Positions 18,881 through 28,142 of a DNA stretch of 64,000 bases are shown piece by piece. Location of the stretch: the NCBI RefSeq assembly GCF_022014595.1, contig NZ_CP091740.1:4080200-4144199 (forward strand). Reading direction: 5' to 3'. The position numbers and the translations under genes were made by a program. Under the pieces are notes generated by a model. That model saw nothing but the letters and a program-made list of their open reading frames with translations. It was not told the origin of the DNA and did not search any database. The stretch's first letter is position 1; each line of letters opens with the position of its first letter. This DNA comes from Solitalea lacus (GTDB taxonomy: Bacteria > Bacteroidota > Bacteroidia > Sphingobacteriales > Sphingobacteriaceae).

Positions 18881-20455
18881 TTAGTATTTTGATGAAACTT
18901 CTTTTCCTACTGCTTCAAGAACCTTAGTAACTTCGTCAGTTAATTGTCCTTTTTTCAATTGACCAAGAACATCTTTATGACTAGTTTCTAATGTTTGAAG
19001 GAACTCTGCTTCAAATTCTCTTACTTTAGCTACTGGCACGTTACGTAATAAACCTTTAGTACCTAAGTAGATAATCGCAGTTTGTTTCTCAACTGAAAGT
19101 GGAGAGTATTGTCCTTGTTTAAGGATTTCTACGTTACGTGCACCTTTATCTAACACTGCCTTAGTTGAAGCATCCAAGTCCGAACCGAATTTAGAGAAGG
19201 CCTCTAACTCACGGTATTGTGCCTGGTCAAGCTTTAAGGTACCAGAAACTTTCTTCATCGACTTGATCTGAGCGTTACCACCTACACGTGATACCGAAAT
19301 ACCTACGTTGATAGCCGGACGAACACCAGCGTTAAACAAGTTCGATTCCAAGAAGATCTGACCATCAGTAATTGAAATTACGTTGGTTGGGATATACGCA
19401 GATACGTCACCTGCTTGAGTTTCGATAATTGGAAGTGCAGTTAATGAACCGCCACCTTTTACCTTACTTCTCAATGACTCTGGAAGGTCGTTCATTTGCT
19501 GAGCGATCTCATCAGTAGCATTGATTTTGGCAGCACGTTCTAACAAACGTGAGTGTAAGTAGAATACGTCACCAGGATAAGCCTCACGACCAGGTGGACG
19601 ACGTAATAACAACGACACCTCACGGTAAGCAACAGCTTGTTTAGACAAATCATCATAAACGATCAACGCAGGACGACCTGTATCACGGAAATATTCACCG
19701 ATAGCTGCACCTGCAAACGGAGCGTAGAACTGCATAGGAGCAGGGTCTGCAGCCGAAGCAGCAACAATTACAGTATATGGCATTGCGCCGTTCTCTGTTA
19801 ATGTCTTAACAATGTTAGCAACGGTAGAGTTTTTCTGACCACAAGCAACATAGATACAATAAACAGGGTTTCCGGCTTCGTAAAATTCTTTTTGGTTAAT
19901 AATGGTATCAATAGCAACAGCAGTTTTACCTGTCTGACGGTCACCAATGATCAACTCACGCTGACCACGACCGATAGGAATCATTGCATCAATCGCTTTA
20001 ATACCAGTTTGTAATGGCTCGTTTACCGGCTGACGGTAAATTACACCTGGAGCTTTACGCTCTAAAGGCATTTCAAAAGTTTCACCGGCAATAGGACCTT
20101 TACCATCAATTGGCTGACCTAGGGTGTTTACAACACGACCTAACATACCTTCACCAACATTGATAGAGGCAATGCGGCTTGTACGTTTCAAGGTATCACC
20201 TTCTTTAATACCTTCTGAAGGGCCCAACAATACAACCCCTACGTTATCCTCTTCAAGGTTTAATACAACACCTTGCAAACCGTTACTAAACTCAACAAGC
20301 TCACCTGATTTAACTTTGGTTAAGCCGTAAACACGAGCGATACCGTCGCCCACTTGCAACACCGTTCCAATCTCTTCTAATTCAGCTTCTGATTTGAAGC
20401 CCGCCAATTGCTGACGTAGAATTGCCGAAACTTCGTCGGGTCTTACTTCTGCCAT
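18881..20455 (-). CDS. atpA: F1Fo ATP synthase alpha subunit
   Basis: A 524-residue regulatory nucleotide-binding subunit of F1. The Walker A loop is GDRQTGKT (about 170-177), and the alpha signature [14 protein letters not shown] follows near 370. The N-terminus [20 protein letters not shown] contacts the delta subunit. It lies between atpH and atpG in the ATP synthase run. Length and motifs are ordinary; nothing suggests impairment. Confidence 0.98.
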   Translation of the reverse strand: MAEVRPDEVSAILRQQLAGFKSEAELEEIGTVLQVGDGIARVYGLTKVKSGELVEFSNGLQGVVLNLEEDNVGVVLLGPSEGIKEGDTLKRTSRIASINVGEGMLGRVVNTLGQPIDGKGPIAGETFEMPLERKAPGVIYRQPVNEPLQTGIKAIDAMIPIGRGQRELIIGDRQTGKTAVAIDTIINQKEFYEAGNPVYCIYVACGQKNSTVANIVKTLTENGAMPYTVIVAASAADPAPMQFYAPFAGAAIGEYFRDTGRPALIVYDDLSKQAVAYREVSLLLRRPPGREAYPGDVFYLHSRLLERAAKINATDEIAQQMNDLPESLRSKVKGGGSLTALPIIETQAGDVSAYIPTNVISITDGQIFLESNLFNAGVRPAINVGISVSRVGGNAQIKSMKKVSGTLKLDQAQYRELEAFSKFGSDLDASTKAVLDKGARNVEILKQGQYSPLSVEKQTAIIYLGTKGLLRNVPVAKVREFEAEFLQTLETSHKDVLGQLKKGQLTDEVTKVLEAVGKEVSSKY

Positions 20456-20490
20456 GATATTTTAGTTCTAATTTTTACTATTTAAATTAA

Positions 20491-21042
20491 TTATGCTACT
20501 AAATTATTATTAGTTAATTTAGTCTTAAGGCTTTTCAACTGCTTAGAAATACTAGCATCAAATTGTTTATCACCTACGGTTAAAACAAACCCTCCAATTA
20601 AAGCAGCATCTACTTTAGTATTTAGCACTACTTGCTTACCCAACTCTTTCTCAAGACTCGCCTGAATAGCATTTTTATTTACTTCAGAAAGTGCAGTTGC
20701 TGAAACAATTTCAGCCTTTACAATACCTTTTAACTGATTGTAAAGCTCGCTAAATTGGTTAGCGCTTGAATATAAGTAGGCTCCTCGGCCTTTTCCAATT
20801 ATCAAATCAAAAAAACTTAGCAATACATTATCAACTTTACCGTTAAAAATGCTTTGCAAGATCTTTTTCTTATTGTCAATTGAAATTATAGGGTTACCCA
20901 AAATGGCTTGCAGTTGATGATTAACTCTTAGAGTTTGCGAAAGCAATTTAACATCGTTGTTAATTTGCTCTACTTTATTCTGCTCTTTTGCAATATCAAG
21001 CAATGATTTTGCGTAACGTAAAGAAATTTTAATTTCTGACAT
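20491..21042 (-). CDS. atpH: F1Fo ATP synthase delta subunit
   Basis: A 183-residue OSCP/delta stalk subunit joining F1 alpha N-termini to the b-subunit stator. It starts with ISLRYAKSLLDIAKEQNKVEQI and ends with the C-terminal block LIGGFVLTVGDKQFDASISKQLKSLK, which fits the delta signature. It sits 36 bases upstream of atpA and 85 bases after atpF; the atpF-atpH spacer holds a GAGTT/AACTCGTAAC-type repeat. Confidence 0.96.
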   Translation of the reverse strand: MSEIKISLRYAKSLLDIAKEQNKVEQINNDVKLLSQTLRVNHQLQAILGNPIISIDNKKKILQSIFNGKVDNVLLSFFDLIIGKGRGAYLYSSANQFSELYNQLKGIVKAEIVSATALSEVNKNAIQASLEKELGKQVVLNTKVDAALIGGFVLTVGDKQFDASISKQLKSLKTKLTNNNLVA

Positions 21043-21126
21043 ATATCTTTTAATTACGGGCTCGGTTTCGCATTAAGGGTTAAAGATTCGGAAATCAGTC
21101 ACCAGCAACGCTCAACTCGTAACTGC

Positions 21127-21621
21127 TTAATTTAGTTTTACGTCTTTTAACAAATCTGCAACTAAAGCTTCTTGCTCATTGGCATTATCAAATTTCTTGC
21201 GAAGCACTTTCTCGGCAATTTCAATTGAAAGAGAAGCTACTAGGCTTTTCATATCGGCCAAAGCAGCATTTTTTTGTGCGTTAATTTCGTCATGTGCTTT
21301 AGCGATCATTTTAGCACCTTCAGACTGTGCATTGTGTTTAGCCTCAGTGATTAAATTATCGCCTAGAGTTTTAGCTTCTTTAAGAATTTTGTCGCGCTCC
21401 AAACGAGCTTCCTTCAACAATCTATCGCTTTCCTGATTTAAACGCGTTAACTCTTCTTTTGCATTATCAGCTGCACTTAAAGCGTCTTCAATTGAACGCT
21501 CACGCTCATTTAATGCTGAAACAATAGGTTTCCAGGCAAACTTGCCTAAAAGAAGAATAAGAAAAACGAAAGTTATAGTGGTCCAAAAAACCAATCCGAT
21601 GCTTGGGGTAACTAATTCCAT
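21127..21621 (-). CDS. atpF: F1Fo ATP synthase b subunit
   Basis: A 164-residue peripheral-stalk subunit. One N-terminal membrane helix (residues about 7-27, IGLVFWTTITFVFLILLLGKF) is followed by a long charged coiled coil (ALNERERSIEDALSAADNAKEELTRL...), the normal b-subunit build. It anchors the stator in the membrane next to subunit a. It lies between atpE and atpH. Confidence 0.97.
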   Translation of the reverse strand: MELVTPSIGLVFWTTITFVFLILLLGKFAWKPIVSALNERERSIEDALSAADNAKEELTRLNQESDRLLKEARLERDKILKEAKTLGDNLITEAKHNAQSEGAKMIAKAHDEINAQKNAALADMKSLVASLSIEIAEKVLRKKFDNANEQEALVADLLKDVKLN

Positions 21622-21731
21622 TATATTAGCTGGTTATAAAAGTTCTTTTTAATAAATCCGTCAAAAATGATTTTGATATTTTAAAACTAAGCCTGTTGCC
21701 AATCGCCGCAGGCTTAATTTTAATGCAATAA

Positions 21732-21953
<222 letters not shown>

Positions 21954-22007
21954 TTATTTAGTTAAAAAATAATTACTTATTAAAAATTTCTGACCAATGG
22001 TCAACTA

Positions 22008-23171
22008 TTAATGATGATGCTCTTCAACAGCAGTACCGATAAATAGTGCGGTAAGCATGGTGAAGATAAATGCCTGCAGGAATGCAACCAACAATTCCAA
22101 CACATCCATAAATAATACGAATGCTACTGATACTGGTGCTATATACAAGGTCTGGAATATAAAGATCAATGAGATCAAACTCAGAACGATAATGTGACCT
22201 GCAGTAATGTTTGCAAACAAACGAATGATAAGTGCAAATGGCTTCGACAATAAACCGATAATCTCAACTACCAACATAATTGGATATAACCACCATGGCA
22301 CATCAGGAGCCAATACGTGTTTCCAATAATATTTATTTCCGCTGAAGTTTGTTACAAGGAAAGTAATTGTACCTAATACTAAAGTAACAGCAATATTTCC
22401 GGTTAAGTTAGCTCCTCCTGGGAAAATTGGAATTAACCCGATTAAGTTATTAATCCAGATAAAGAAGAATACTGTTAACAGGAACGGCATATAAGCAACA
22501 TACTTATGACCAATGTTCGGACGGGCAATTTCATCACGAACAAACACGATGATTGGCTCAATTAGGCTTTGGAAACCTTTAGGAGCTTTACCTTCACGTT
22601 TTTTGTACGCACCGGCAACGCTAAAGAAAATAAGGCAAAGAATAATAGCCGATAGGAACATTGAGGCTACATTTTTCGTAATTGAAAAATCAAGTGGCTT
22701 GGCATTTGTTGCATGCTCACCTTCCAATGTTACATACTGTCCTTCTTCAGTTGCAGATTCACTCGCATAGTAGATTTTGTTTTCAAAGCGAACAAATTTT
22801 TGTCCGTCTTTTTCTACTACATGTTTACCTTCTTGGTCATGGTGAAATTCTGAAGAATTGAAAATTACAAGACCGGCATCTGTTTTTAAAATTACAGGTA
22901 AACCGATTGAGGTATGCCCCCATAAGTGCCAATCGTGAGAATCACCAATGTGTTCCATAATTACCTTAGTCGGCTCAAAAGGTTTTTTCTCCTCATGACC
23001 TGCGCCATGAGCTTCATCCTCAACATGCGCTTCAGTTACGTGAGCACTGTCTTTTAATCCGGTTTCATTATGCTCCGAATTTGCTTGCGCAGTTTTATTA
23101 ATTCCTGCCACAAATGCAAAAATCAGCGATAAAACGAAAAGTTTTTTAAGAAAAAGTGTGTTTAAGCGCAT
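22008..23171 (-). CDS. atpB: F1Fo ATP synthase a subunit, with long N-terminal extension
   Basis: A 387-residue membrane subunit providing the proton half-channels. The conserved Arg region is near PFALIIRLFANITAGHI and the last helix reads FLQAFIFTMLTALFIGTAVEEHHH. It carries about 160 residues ahead of the usual start: a signal-like hydrophobic stretch (LFVLSLIFAFVAGINKTAQA) and a His/Glu-rich, soluble region (EAHVEDEAHGAGHEEKKPF). Such an extension is common in Bacteroidota atpB genes. It lies directly after the AtpI-like gene. Confidence 0.95.
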   Translation of the reverse strand: MRLNTLFLKKLFVLSLIFAFVAGINKTAQANSEHNETGLKDSAHVTEAHVEDEAHGAGHEEKKPFEPTKVIMEHIGDSHDWHLWGHTSIGLPVILKTDAGLVIFNSSEFHHDQEGKHVVEKDGQKFVRFENKIYYASESATEEGQYVTLEGEHATNAKPLDFSITKNVASMFLSAIILCLIFFSVAGAYKKREGKAPKGFQSLIEPIIVFVRDEIARPNIGHKYVAYMPFLLTVFFFIWINNLIGLIPIFPGGANLTGNIAVTLVLGTITFLVTNFSGNKYYWKHVLAPDVPWWLYPIMLVVEIIGLLSKPFALIIRLFANITAGHIIVLSLISLIFIFQTLYIAPVSVAFVLFMDVLELLVAFLQAFIFTMLTALFIGTAVEEHHH

Positions 23172-23175
23172 TTAT

Positions 23176-23613
23176 TTAACGATTTTCAATTTTTTTTTGG
23201 TCGCGCAAGTTATATATTAAATTATAAACTTCAAACACTGTGTACAATAAATATAAAAGAAAGAAGTTACTGATGAATATCCATTTATCTGTAATCCGAT
23301 CCGTATAGATTAGCACCAGAGCTAAACTCATACACAATAACATCTTTACAACAATAGTTACTAATACTGTTAATACAGAAAACTCTCCTCCTTTTTTTAA
23401 TCCATAGCCTGCTAAAACAAATGTGAACAAGGTTACAAGGGTATAAAAAAGATAAAGAACCCATATTTCGCCCATAAACCAGTTTCTTTCAGGAAAAAAA
23501 TATTGAATACCACCAATGAATAATGCTATAATCAACGAAAAGAAAACAAACTTGGCTAGAAACGGTCGTAATATCTGTATCAAGGTGCTTGAAATATGGC
23601 CGCAAAGATGCAA
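23176..23613 (-). CDS. AtpI-like small membrane protein of the ATP synthase operon
   Basis: A 145-residue (or shorter) protein with four hydrophobic segments and a short charged tail (YNLRDQKKIENR). I do not recognise it from sequence alone; its position four bases upstream of atpB suggests the AtpI role in c-ring assembly or ion handling. The start is doubtful: codons 2-5 contain CATCTTTG, a near match to the -7 box TAnnTTTG followed by CGG, so transcription may begin inside the annotated start and translation at the TTG at 23583. Confidence 0.6.
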   Translation of the reverse strand: MHLCGHISSTLIQILRPFLAKFVFFSLIIALFIGGIQYFFPERNWFMGEIWVLYLFYTLVTLFTFVLAGYGLKKGGEFSVLTVLVTIVVKMLLCMSLALVLIYTDRITDKWIFISNFFLLYLLYTVFEVYNLIYNLRDQKKIENR

Positions 23614-23939
23614 AATTTAGTTTAGATAAGTATATGATTTGCAGATAAATTGATTCTACTTCATTAGGATTCTGAATTATCGAAATTCATTTATATTCAA
23701 AAAACAAATGGCTTTTATATTATACTTATGTATTTTTTTGCAAACATCCTCATTGAATGCCTTCTTGCTAAAAATTCATGTAACCAAAACTTTTAATACA
23801 TCGTTAAACAGATTGATATTTAAGAATATTACAAACCAAAACTAAAGGAGGTATTCTATTTTAATAAATCAGAATTTATAAAGTTACATCTTACATTACC
23901 TACATCTTACCTTACCTTACATCTTACATTACATTTTTA
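23614..23939. other. Spacer between atpI-like gene and TonB receptor locus, with TTAC-rich repeats
   Basis: No long open frame is visible. The right part (23883-23936) is a low-complexity array of TTAC/TTACAT units in which a 16-base string (TTACATCTTACATTAC) occurs at 23884-23899 and again at 23917-23932. GGAGG at 23847-23851 is an isolated ribosome-binding-like string with no matching frame. Confidence 0.6.
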
Positions 23940-24050
23940 ATGAAAAAATTTATTCTTATTGGCTTAACAGCTACTGCTTTAATTTCCTGTAACAAAGGGG
24001 AAACCATTTATGATAACAACATTACTGGGCAGATTAAACGGCTATCGTAG
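23940..24050 (+). CDS. 36-residue lipoprotein-like small ORF, possibly a gene remnant
   Basis: ATG at 23940 opens a frame with a lipoprotein signal: MKKFILIGLTATALISC, then NKGETIYDNNITGQIKRLS and a stop at 24050. The lipobox ALISC is convincing but only about 19 residues would remain after cleavage. It lies immediately upstream of the TonB receptor on the same strand. Either it is a true lipopeptide or the 5' end of a longer lipoprotein gene cut off when this locus was rearranged. Confidence 0.4.
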   Translation: MKKFILIGLTATALISCNKGETIYDNNITGQIKRLS

Positions 24051-24095
24051 TTAATAATAATTTAGTATCAAATCCTTTCTCAAATGAGGCTATAA

Positions 24096-26486
24096 ATGAA
24101 GTCATCAAACAGGAGTTACAAAAGCATAATTAGAAGCGCTTCGATTTTAGTCGTCTTTTCTAACCTATTATTTTCCACAAAGGTTTTAAGTCAAAGCATT
24201 ATTGTTCAGGGCATAGTAAAGGATAAGCATACCGGTGAACTTTTAGAAAACGTTGCTTTGAATACACGATCATTAAGAGTGTTTACAAATGCATATGGTT
24301 TTTACAGTATAAATTTGGATAAGGCCGATACTTTAGTAGTTGATTTTTTAGGTTATCAAAAACTGTTGTTACCCGTTAATTATTCCCAGCGGTTAAATCT
24401 ATCATTAGAACCTAAAATAATCAATCTAAAGGAAATCCAAATTAATTATAGAAAAAACATTGTCGACAAGAACAATATTAGTGTTTTTTCATTAAATGCA
24501 AATGATATTAAACAATTACCGTCAATGGCCGGCGAACCTGATGTTTTAAAAAGCATTCAAACTCTTCCAGGAATTCAGGTTAGCAATGAGGGTACTAATA
24601 ATCTATCTGTTAGAGGAGGCACTCATGACCAAAACCTCATTTTATTAGATGAAAGTACTGTTTATAATCTATCGCATTCCATCGGCTTCCTTTCGGTATT
24701 TAATACTGAGGCAGTAAAAAATGTAAGTTTTTATAAATCATATATCCCTGCAAGATACGGAGGCCGAACATCTTCTGTTTTAGACATAAAAATGAAGGAA
24801 GGCAATGAAAAACAAACTAATGTCCATGGATCTATTGGTTTGTTAGCGTCCGGTTTAATGATAGAAGGCCCAATACTTCCAGACTCCCTTTCTTACATGA
24901 TTTCAGGTCGTTATTCTTATGCAGGGCAGGTAGTTAATGGTTTAGGACATGTGTTGCAGCAATTCAATATTACTGGTTTACAAAATTTTAGCACGAAAAA
25001 CCGCATTAATTTTTACGATATAAATGCTAAAATTAATTACAAGCTTAACGAGAAGAATCGATTTTATTTTTCAATATATAATGGTAACGATAAGTTCTAC
25101 TATTATTTATTTGACAATGACAATGGAATGTTAAACTGGGGAAATACAAATGGTACTTTTCGTTGGAACCAAGTTATCACCCCCCGGTTATTTGCGAATT
25201 ATTCAATTATCTGGAGTAAGTACCACTACAACTATGATTTGGACCAAAATTCGAACAGAAATTTCCGTTGGAAATCTTCCATTAACAATTTTAGTATAAA
25301 AGGGGATTTTCAACAAACATTAACAGGCAATGTTACGTTAAAATCGGGATTCCAATCTGAGCTATTAAACATTCAACCAGGTTCGGTTTTTCCGCTTTAT
25401 GTTAATTCTGTTATCAAGAATTTTAAGCTAAACAATCAAAAAGGAGTTCAAAATGCAATATATGTAGAAAGCAATATTGATTTAACTTCAAAACTAAAAC
25501 TTGATTTAGGTTTAAGGGCATCAAATGTATTTAATCTGACCAAAGGATGGAGTTACATTTATTCTTCAAACCATAACATAATCGATTCTACATTTTACAA
25601 TAGCAACCAGATAAATAGCACTTACTGGACACTTGAACCCAGGACACAATTAAGTTATTCACTCACTTCTGAAAAAACAATTTATGGTTCTTACATAAGA
25701 ACTACTCAATATGAGCATTTATTGAGCAATTCACAAGTAGGATGGCCAACCGACATTTGGATGCTCTCAAATAAAAACATACATCCACAAAGAACAGATC
25801 AAATTAGTTTGGGAGCAAACTTTTCAGAGAACGAAAATAATTATACCAGCAATATTGAAGTCTATTTTAAAAAGAGCAATAACATTTTAGATTACGTTGA
25901 TAACGCGGACCTTTTCCTAAACAATAATGTTGAGAATCAAATCATACAGGGTCATGGCCGTTCTTACGGTGTGGAATACTTTTTAAACAAAACCAAAGGA
26001 AAGTTTACAGGATGGTTCAGTTACACTTTATCAAAATCTGAAAGAAAAATCCCGGGTATAAATGAGGGGAAATATTATCCTCAATTACACGACAAGCGCC
26101 ATAATTTAACTATATCGGCAAATAGAAAACTCTCAAAAAAATGGAGTCTGAATGCTTTGTTTACTTTCAATTCAGGAGGTATGGCAAATTTACCTCAAGG
26201 GAATTTCTTTTATGAAGGTGTTGTTTTTAATGATTATGGGCAGAGAAACAGTTTCAAACTGCCAAACTATCATCGCTTAGACTTATCTCTTCAATTTGAG
26301 CCTGCGAAAAATCTAAATAGAAAATGGCAAAGCAAATGGGTATTCGAAATTTACAATGTCTATGCCAAAAGAAACTTGTTTAGCTTGTATATGAAACAAG
26401 ACCCCTATAACCTTACAGATATAAAGGCTTATAAAGTATATTTAAATACCATAGTTCCCACCGTTAATTATAAGTTTTCATTTTAG
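24096..26486 (+). CDS. TonB-dependent outer-membrane receptor
   Basis: A 796-residue protein: signal peptide to about residue 33, then a carboxypeptidase-regulatory-like domain (GIVKDKHTGELLENVALNT, residues about 39-58), a plug domain (LPGIQVSNEGTNNLSVRGGTHDQN near 160-185), and a long beta barrel ending in an aromatic residue (VNYKFSF). It imports an unknown large or scarce substrate using TonB energy. A DUF4249 lipoprotein gene follows four bases later, as in many Bacteroidota. No sigma/anti-sigma pair is adjacent. The locus lies between atpZ and atpI, in the opposite orientation to the ATP synthase genes. Confidence 0.92.
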   Translation: MKSSNRSYKSIIRSASILVVFSNLLFSTKVLSQSIIVQGIVKDKHTGELLENVALNTRSLRVFTNAYGFYSINLDKADTLVVDFLGYQKLLLPVNYSQRLNLSLEPKIINLKEIQINYRKNIVDKNNISVFSLNANDIKQLPSMAGEPDVLKSIQTLPGIQVSNEGTNNLSVRGGTHDQNLILLDESTVYNLSHSIGFLSVFNTEAVKNVSFYKSYIPARYGGRTSSVLDIKMKEGNEKQTNVHGSIGLLASGLMIEGPILPDSLSYMISGRYSYAGQVVNGLGHVLQQFNITGLQNFSTKNRINFYDINAKINYKLNEKNRFYFSIYNGNDKFYYYLFDNDNGMLNWGNTNGTFRWNQVITPRLFANYSIIWSKYHYNYDLDQNSNRNFRWKSSINNFSIKGDFQQTLTGNVTLKSGFQSELLNIQPGSVFPLYVNSVIKNFKLNNQKGVQNAIYVESNIDLTSKLKLDLGLRASNVFNLTKGWSYIYSSNHNIIDSTFYNSNQINSTYWTLEPRTQLSYSLTSEKTIYGSYIRTTQYEHLLSNSQVGWPTDIWMLSNKNIHPQRTDQISLGANFSENENNYTSNIEVYFKKSNNILDYVDNADLFLNNNVENQIIQGHGRSYGVEYFLNKTKGKFTGWFSYTLSKSERKIPGINEGKYYPQLHDKRHNLTISANRKLSKKWSLNALFTFNSGGMANLPQGNFFYEGVVFNDYGQRNSFKLPNYHRLDLSLQFEPAKNLNRKWQSKWVFEIYNVYAKRNLFSLYMKQDPYNLTDIKAYKVYLNTIVPTVNYKFSF

Positions 26487-26490
26487 AAAT

Positions 26491-27351
26491 ATGATAAAGA
26501 AGGTACTTTCCAAAAGTATACTGTTTCTTGGGCTAATACATTTAGCAAGCTGTGCCGAAGAAATTGACCTAACGAATTCAACCAATCAGCAAAAGCTTGT
26601 AGTTGATGGTTTAATTACTGATGAGCCCGGTTCTTATTACGTTCGATTAACCTATACTTTTAAAAAAGGAGAAAAAGCCAAAGGGGTAAACAATGCGTTA
26701 GTTGTTATTTCAAATGATGAGGGATTAAAGGACACATTAAAACTGCTAAATTATGTTGGCATGGATAAAAAAGGATTTTATGAAGGCAATAAAATTAAAG
26801 CCAAGCCCAACCATACATATTATCTTGAAATTTCAGTAGATGGAAGAAAATATACAGCTGAATCCTACATGACTCCGACCCCAAAAATTGACTCTTTAGC
26901 GTTAAAACATAAAGAAGGGGACACAGGAAAACCCGAGCAAATTATTCCAATTGTTTATTTTAAAGATTCTCAAGAAAAAAATTACTATTTATTTTCATCA
27001 CTAACGCCTGATATGTTCGCCTATTTTGGCGAACTGGGAAGAGTTTGGCCGATATCAATTCTTGATGATAAATTATTAAAGAATGATGTTAATGGCTTTG
27101 AGATGGATGACGGGGAATCTCCAGATGGTCTTACATTTTATCCAAGTTCATATGGCTTTGATTCCTTATCGGTTACCTTCATGTGTATCGACAAGAGCGT
27201 ATATGAATTTTATCAACAAGCTATTAAACAGATCAATAACAATGGACAGGCCTACTCCCCTGCTCCATCAACACCTAAGGGCAATATCACAAACCAAGCA
27301 ATCGGTATTTTTAGAGCCGTAAGCATAAAACGGGCTGTCATTAAGTGGTAG
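26491..27351 (+). CDS. DUF4249-type lipoprotein, TonB-receptor partner
   Basis: A 286-residue predicted lipoprotein with signal ending LASC (Cys about 22). The start of the mature part, KLVVDGLITDEPGSYYVRLTYT, is the pattern of DUF4249 proteins, which are usually encoded next to TonB-dependent receptors and presumably act as surface accessory lipoproteins. The start ATG is four bases from the receptor stop, so the two are almost certainly one transcript. Substrate unknown. Confidence 0.82.
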   Translation: MIKKVLSKSILFLGLIHLASCAEEIDLTNSTNQQKLVVDGLITDEPGSYYVRLTYTFKKGEKAKGVNNALVVISNDEGLKDTLKLLNYVGMDKKGFYEGNKIKAKPNHTYYLEISVDGRKYTAESYMTPTPKIDSLALKHKEGDTGKPEQIIPIVYFKDSQEKNYYLFSSLTPDMFAYFGELGRVWPISILDDKLLKNDVNGFEMDDGESPDGLTFYPSSYGFDSLSVTFMCIDKSVYEFYQQAIKQINNNGQAYSPAPSTPKGNITNQAIGIFRAVSIKRAVIKW

Positions 27352-27409
27352 TTTCCAAAGTAATCCACTCCAGATAAGCAAGGTCAAAAAAGGCTGCATA
27401 ATAAATTCA

Positions 27410-27446
27410 AAAAAGCGGTAAAAGTTTCTCACTCATACCGCTTTTT
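27410..27446. terminator. Bidirectional terminator between DUF4249 gene and atpZ
   Basis: AAAAAGCGGTA (27410-27420) pairs with TACCGCTTTTT (27436-27446), 11 bp, with T-runs on both strands; it separates the plus-strand receptor pair from minus-strand atpZ. Confidence 0.85.
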
Positions 27447-27449
27447 AAT

Positions 27450-27677
27450 TTATTCTTTAAGTTGTTTTATGACAAAATAAAATGATAACCCTATACCCAT
27501 CAGGCAGCCCAAAATGGTAAACCATGGAGTTTGGCTTGCAATTCGCTCGTCGAGTTTTACCCCTGCAAACGCAAATACGCCTATAACGGCTATCATTTGA
27601 AAACCCATGCCCGAGTAACGGGCATAACTACGCAACAACGCTTTCCGCTTTTCGTTCGTTGAGTTTTCCATTGTCAT
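27450..27677 (-). CDS. AtpZ/AtpI-family F0F1 accessory protein
   Basis: A 75-residue protein with two membrane helices (YSGMGFQMIAVIGVFAFAGVKLDERI and WFTILGCLMGIGLSFYFVIKQ). This is the ATPase gene-1 (AtpZ) pattern, a small partner of Fo that in other bacteria works with AtpI. It overlaps the end of the bactofilin gene by 50 bases in another frame, so the two are tightly coupled. The rest of the ATP synthase genes now lie 3.8 kb away, beyond an inverted receptor locus. Confidence 0.8.
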   Translation of the reverse strand: MTMENSTNEKRKALLRSYARYSGMGFQMIAVIGVFAFAGVKLDERIASQTPWFTILGCLMGIGLSFYFVIKQLKE

Positions 27678-28059
27678 CTTTATTGGTTGTTAATTTAACT
27701 TCGGAGCCCATATTACATTTACCGGTAAAAATTGCTCCTGATTCAATCACCATTTTGTTCGTGTTAATGTCACCCATCAACTTACTGGTAGATTTCAAAA
27801 ACAATAATTCACTCACTTTAATATCACCCTGTAAAGTTCCTGAAATATCAGCATTTGCACAAACTATACTGCCATCCACCAGTCCAGAATTTCCTATAAC
27901 CACTTTGGCAGTTGAGTTTATGTTACCTTTCACAGTACCGTCAATGCGAATATCACCCTTGCTTACTACGTCACCCACTATAGTTGTTCCTGCTCCAATA
28001 AGATTTATTGAGCCGTACACAGCCTCTTCGGCTTGTTGTGTTTTGTCTTTTTTAAACAT
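27628..28059 (-). CDS. Bactofilin (polymer-forming cytoskeletal protein)
   Basis: A 143-residue protein whose middle consists of repeating beta-helix rungs (VVGDVVSKGDIRIDGTVKGNINSTAKVVIGNSGLVDGSI...), flanked by short charged tails. Bactofilins self-assemble into filaments that position envelope enzymes. It lies between atpZ and a LytM-family protein; bactofilin plus M23/LytM gene pairs are a known arrangement in other bacteria (for example CcmA and Csd peptidases in Helicobacter). Confidence 0.92.
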   Translation of the reverse strand: MFKKDKTQQAEEAVYGSINLIGAGTTIVGDVVSKGDIRIDGTVKGNINSTAKVVIGNSGLVDGSIVCANADISGTLQGDIKVSELLFLKSTSKLMGDINTNKMVIESGAIFTGKCNMGSEVKLTTNKDDNGKLNERKAESVVA

Positions 28060-28142
28060 GGTTTGGTTTGATATAGTTTAATTGTTTGGTTTGCTAACTG
28101 CGTAAAATTAATTATTCAACTTGATTATGGATAAATTTCAAC

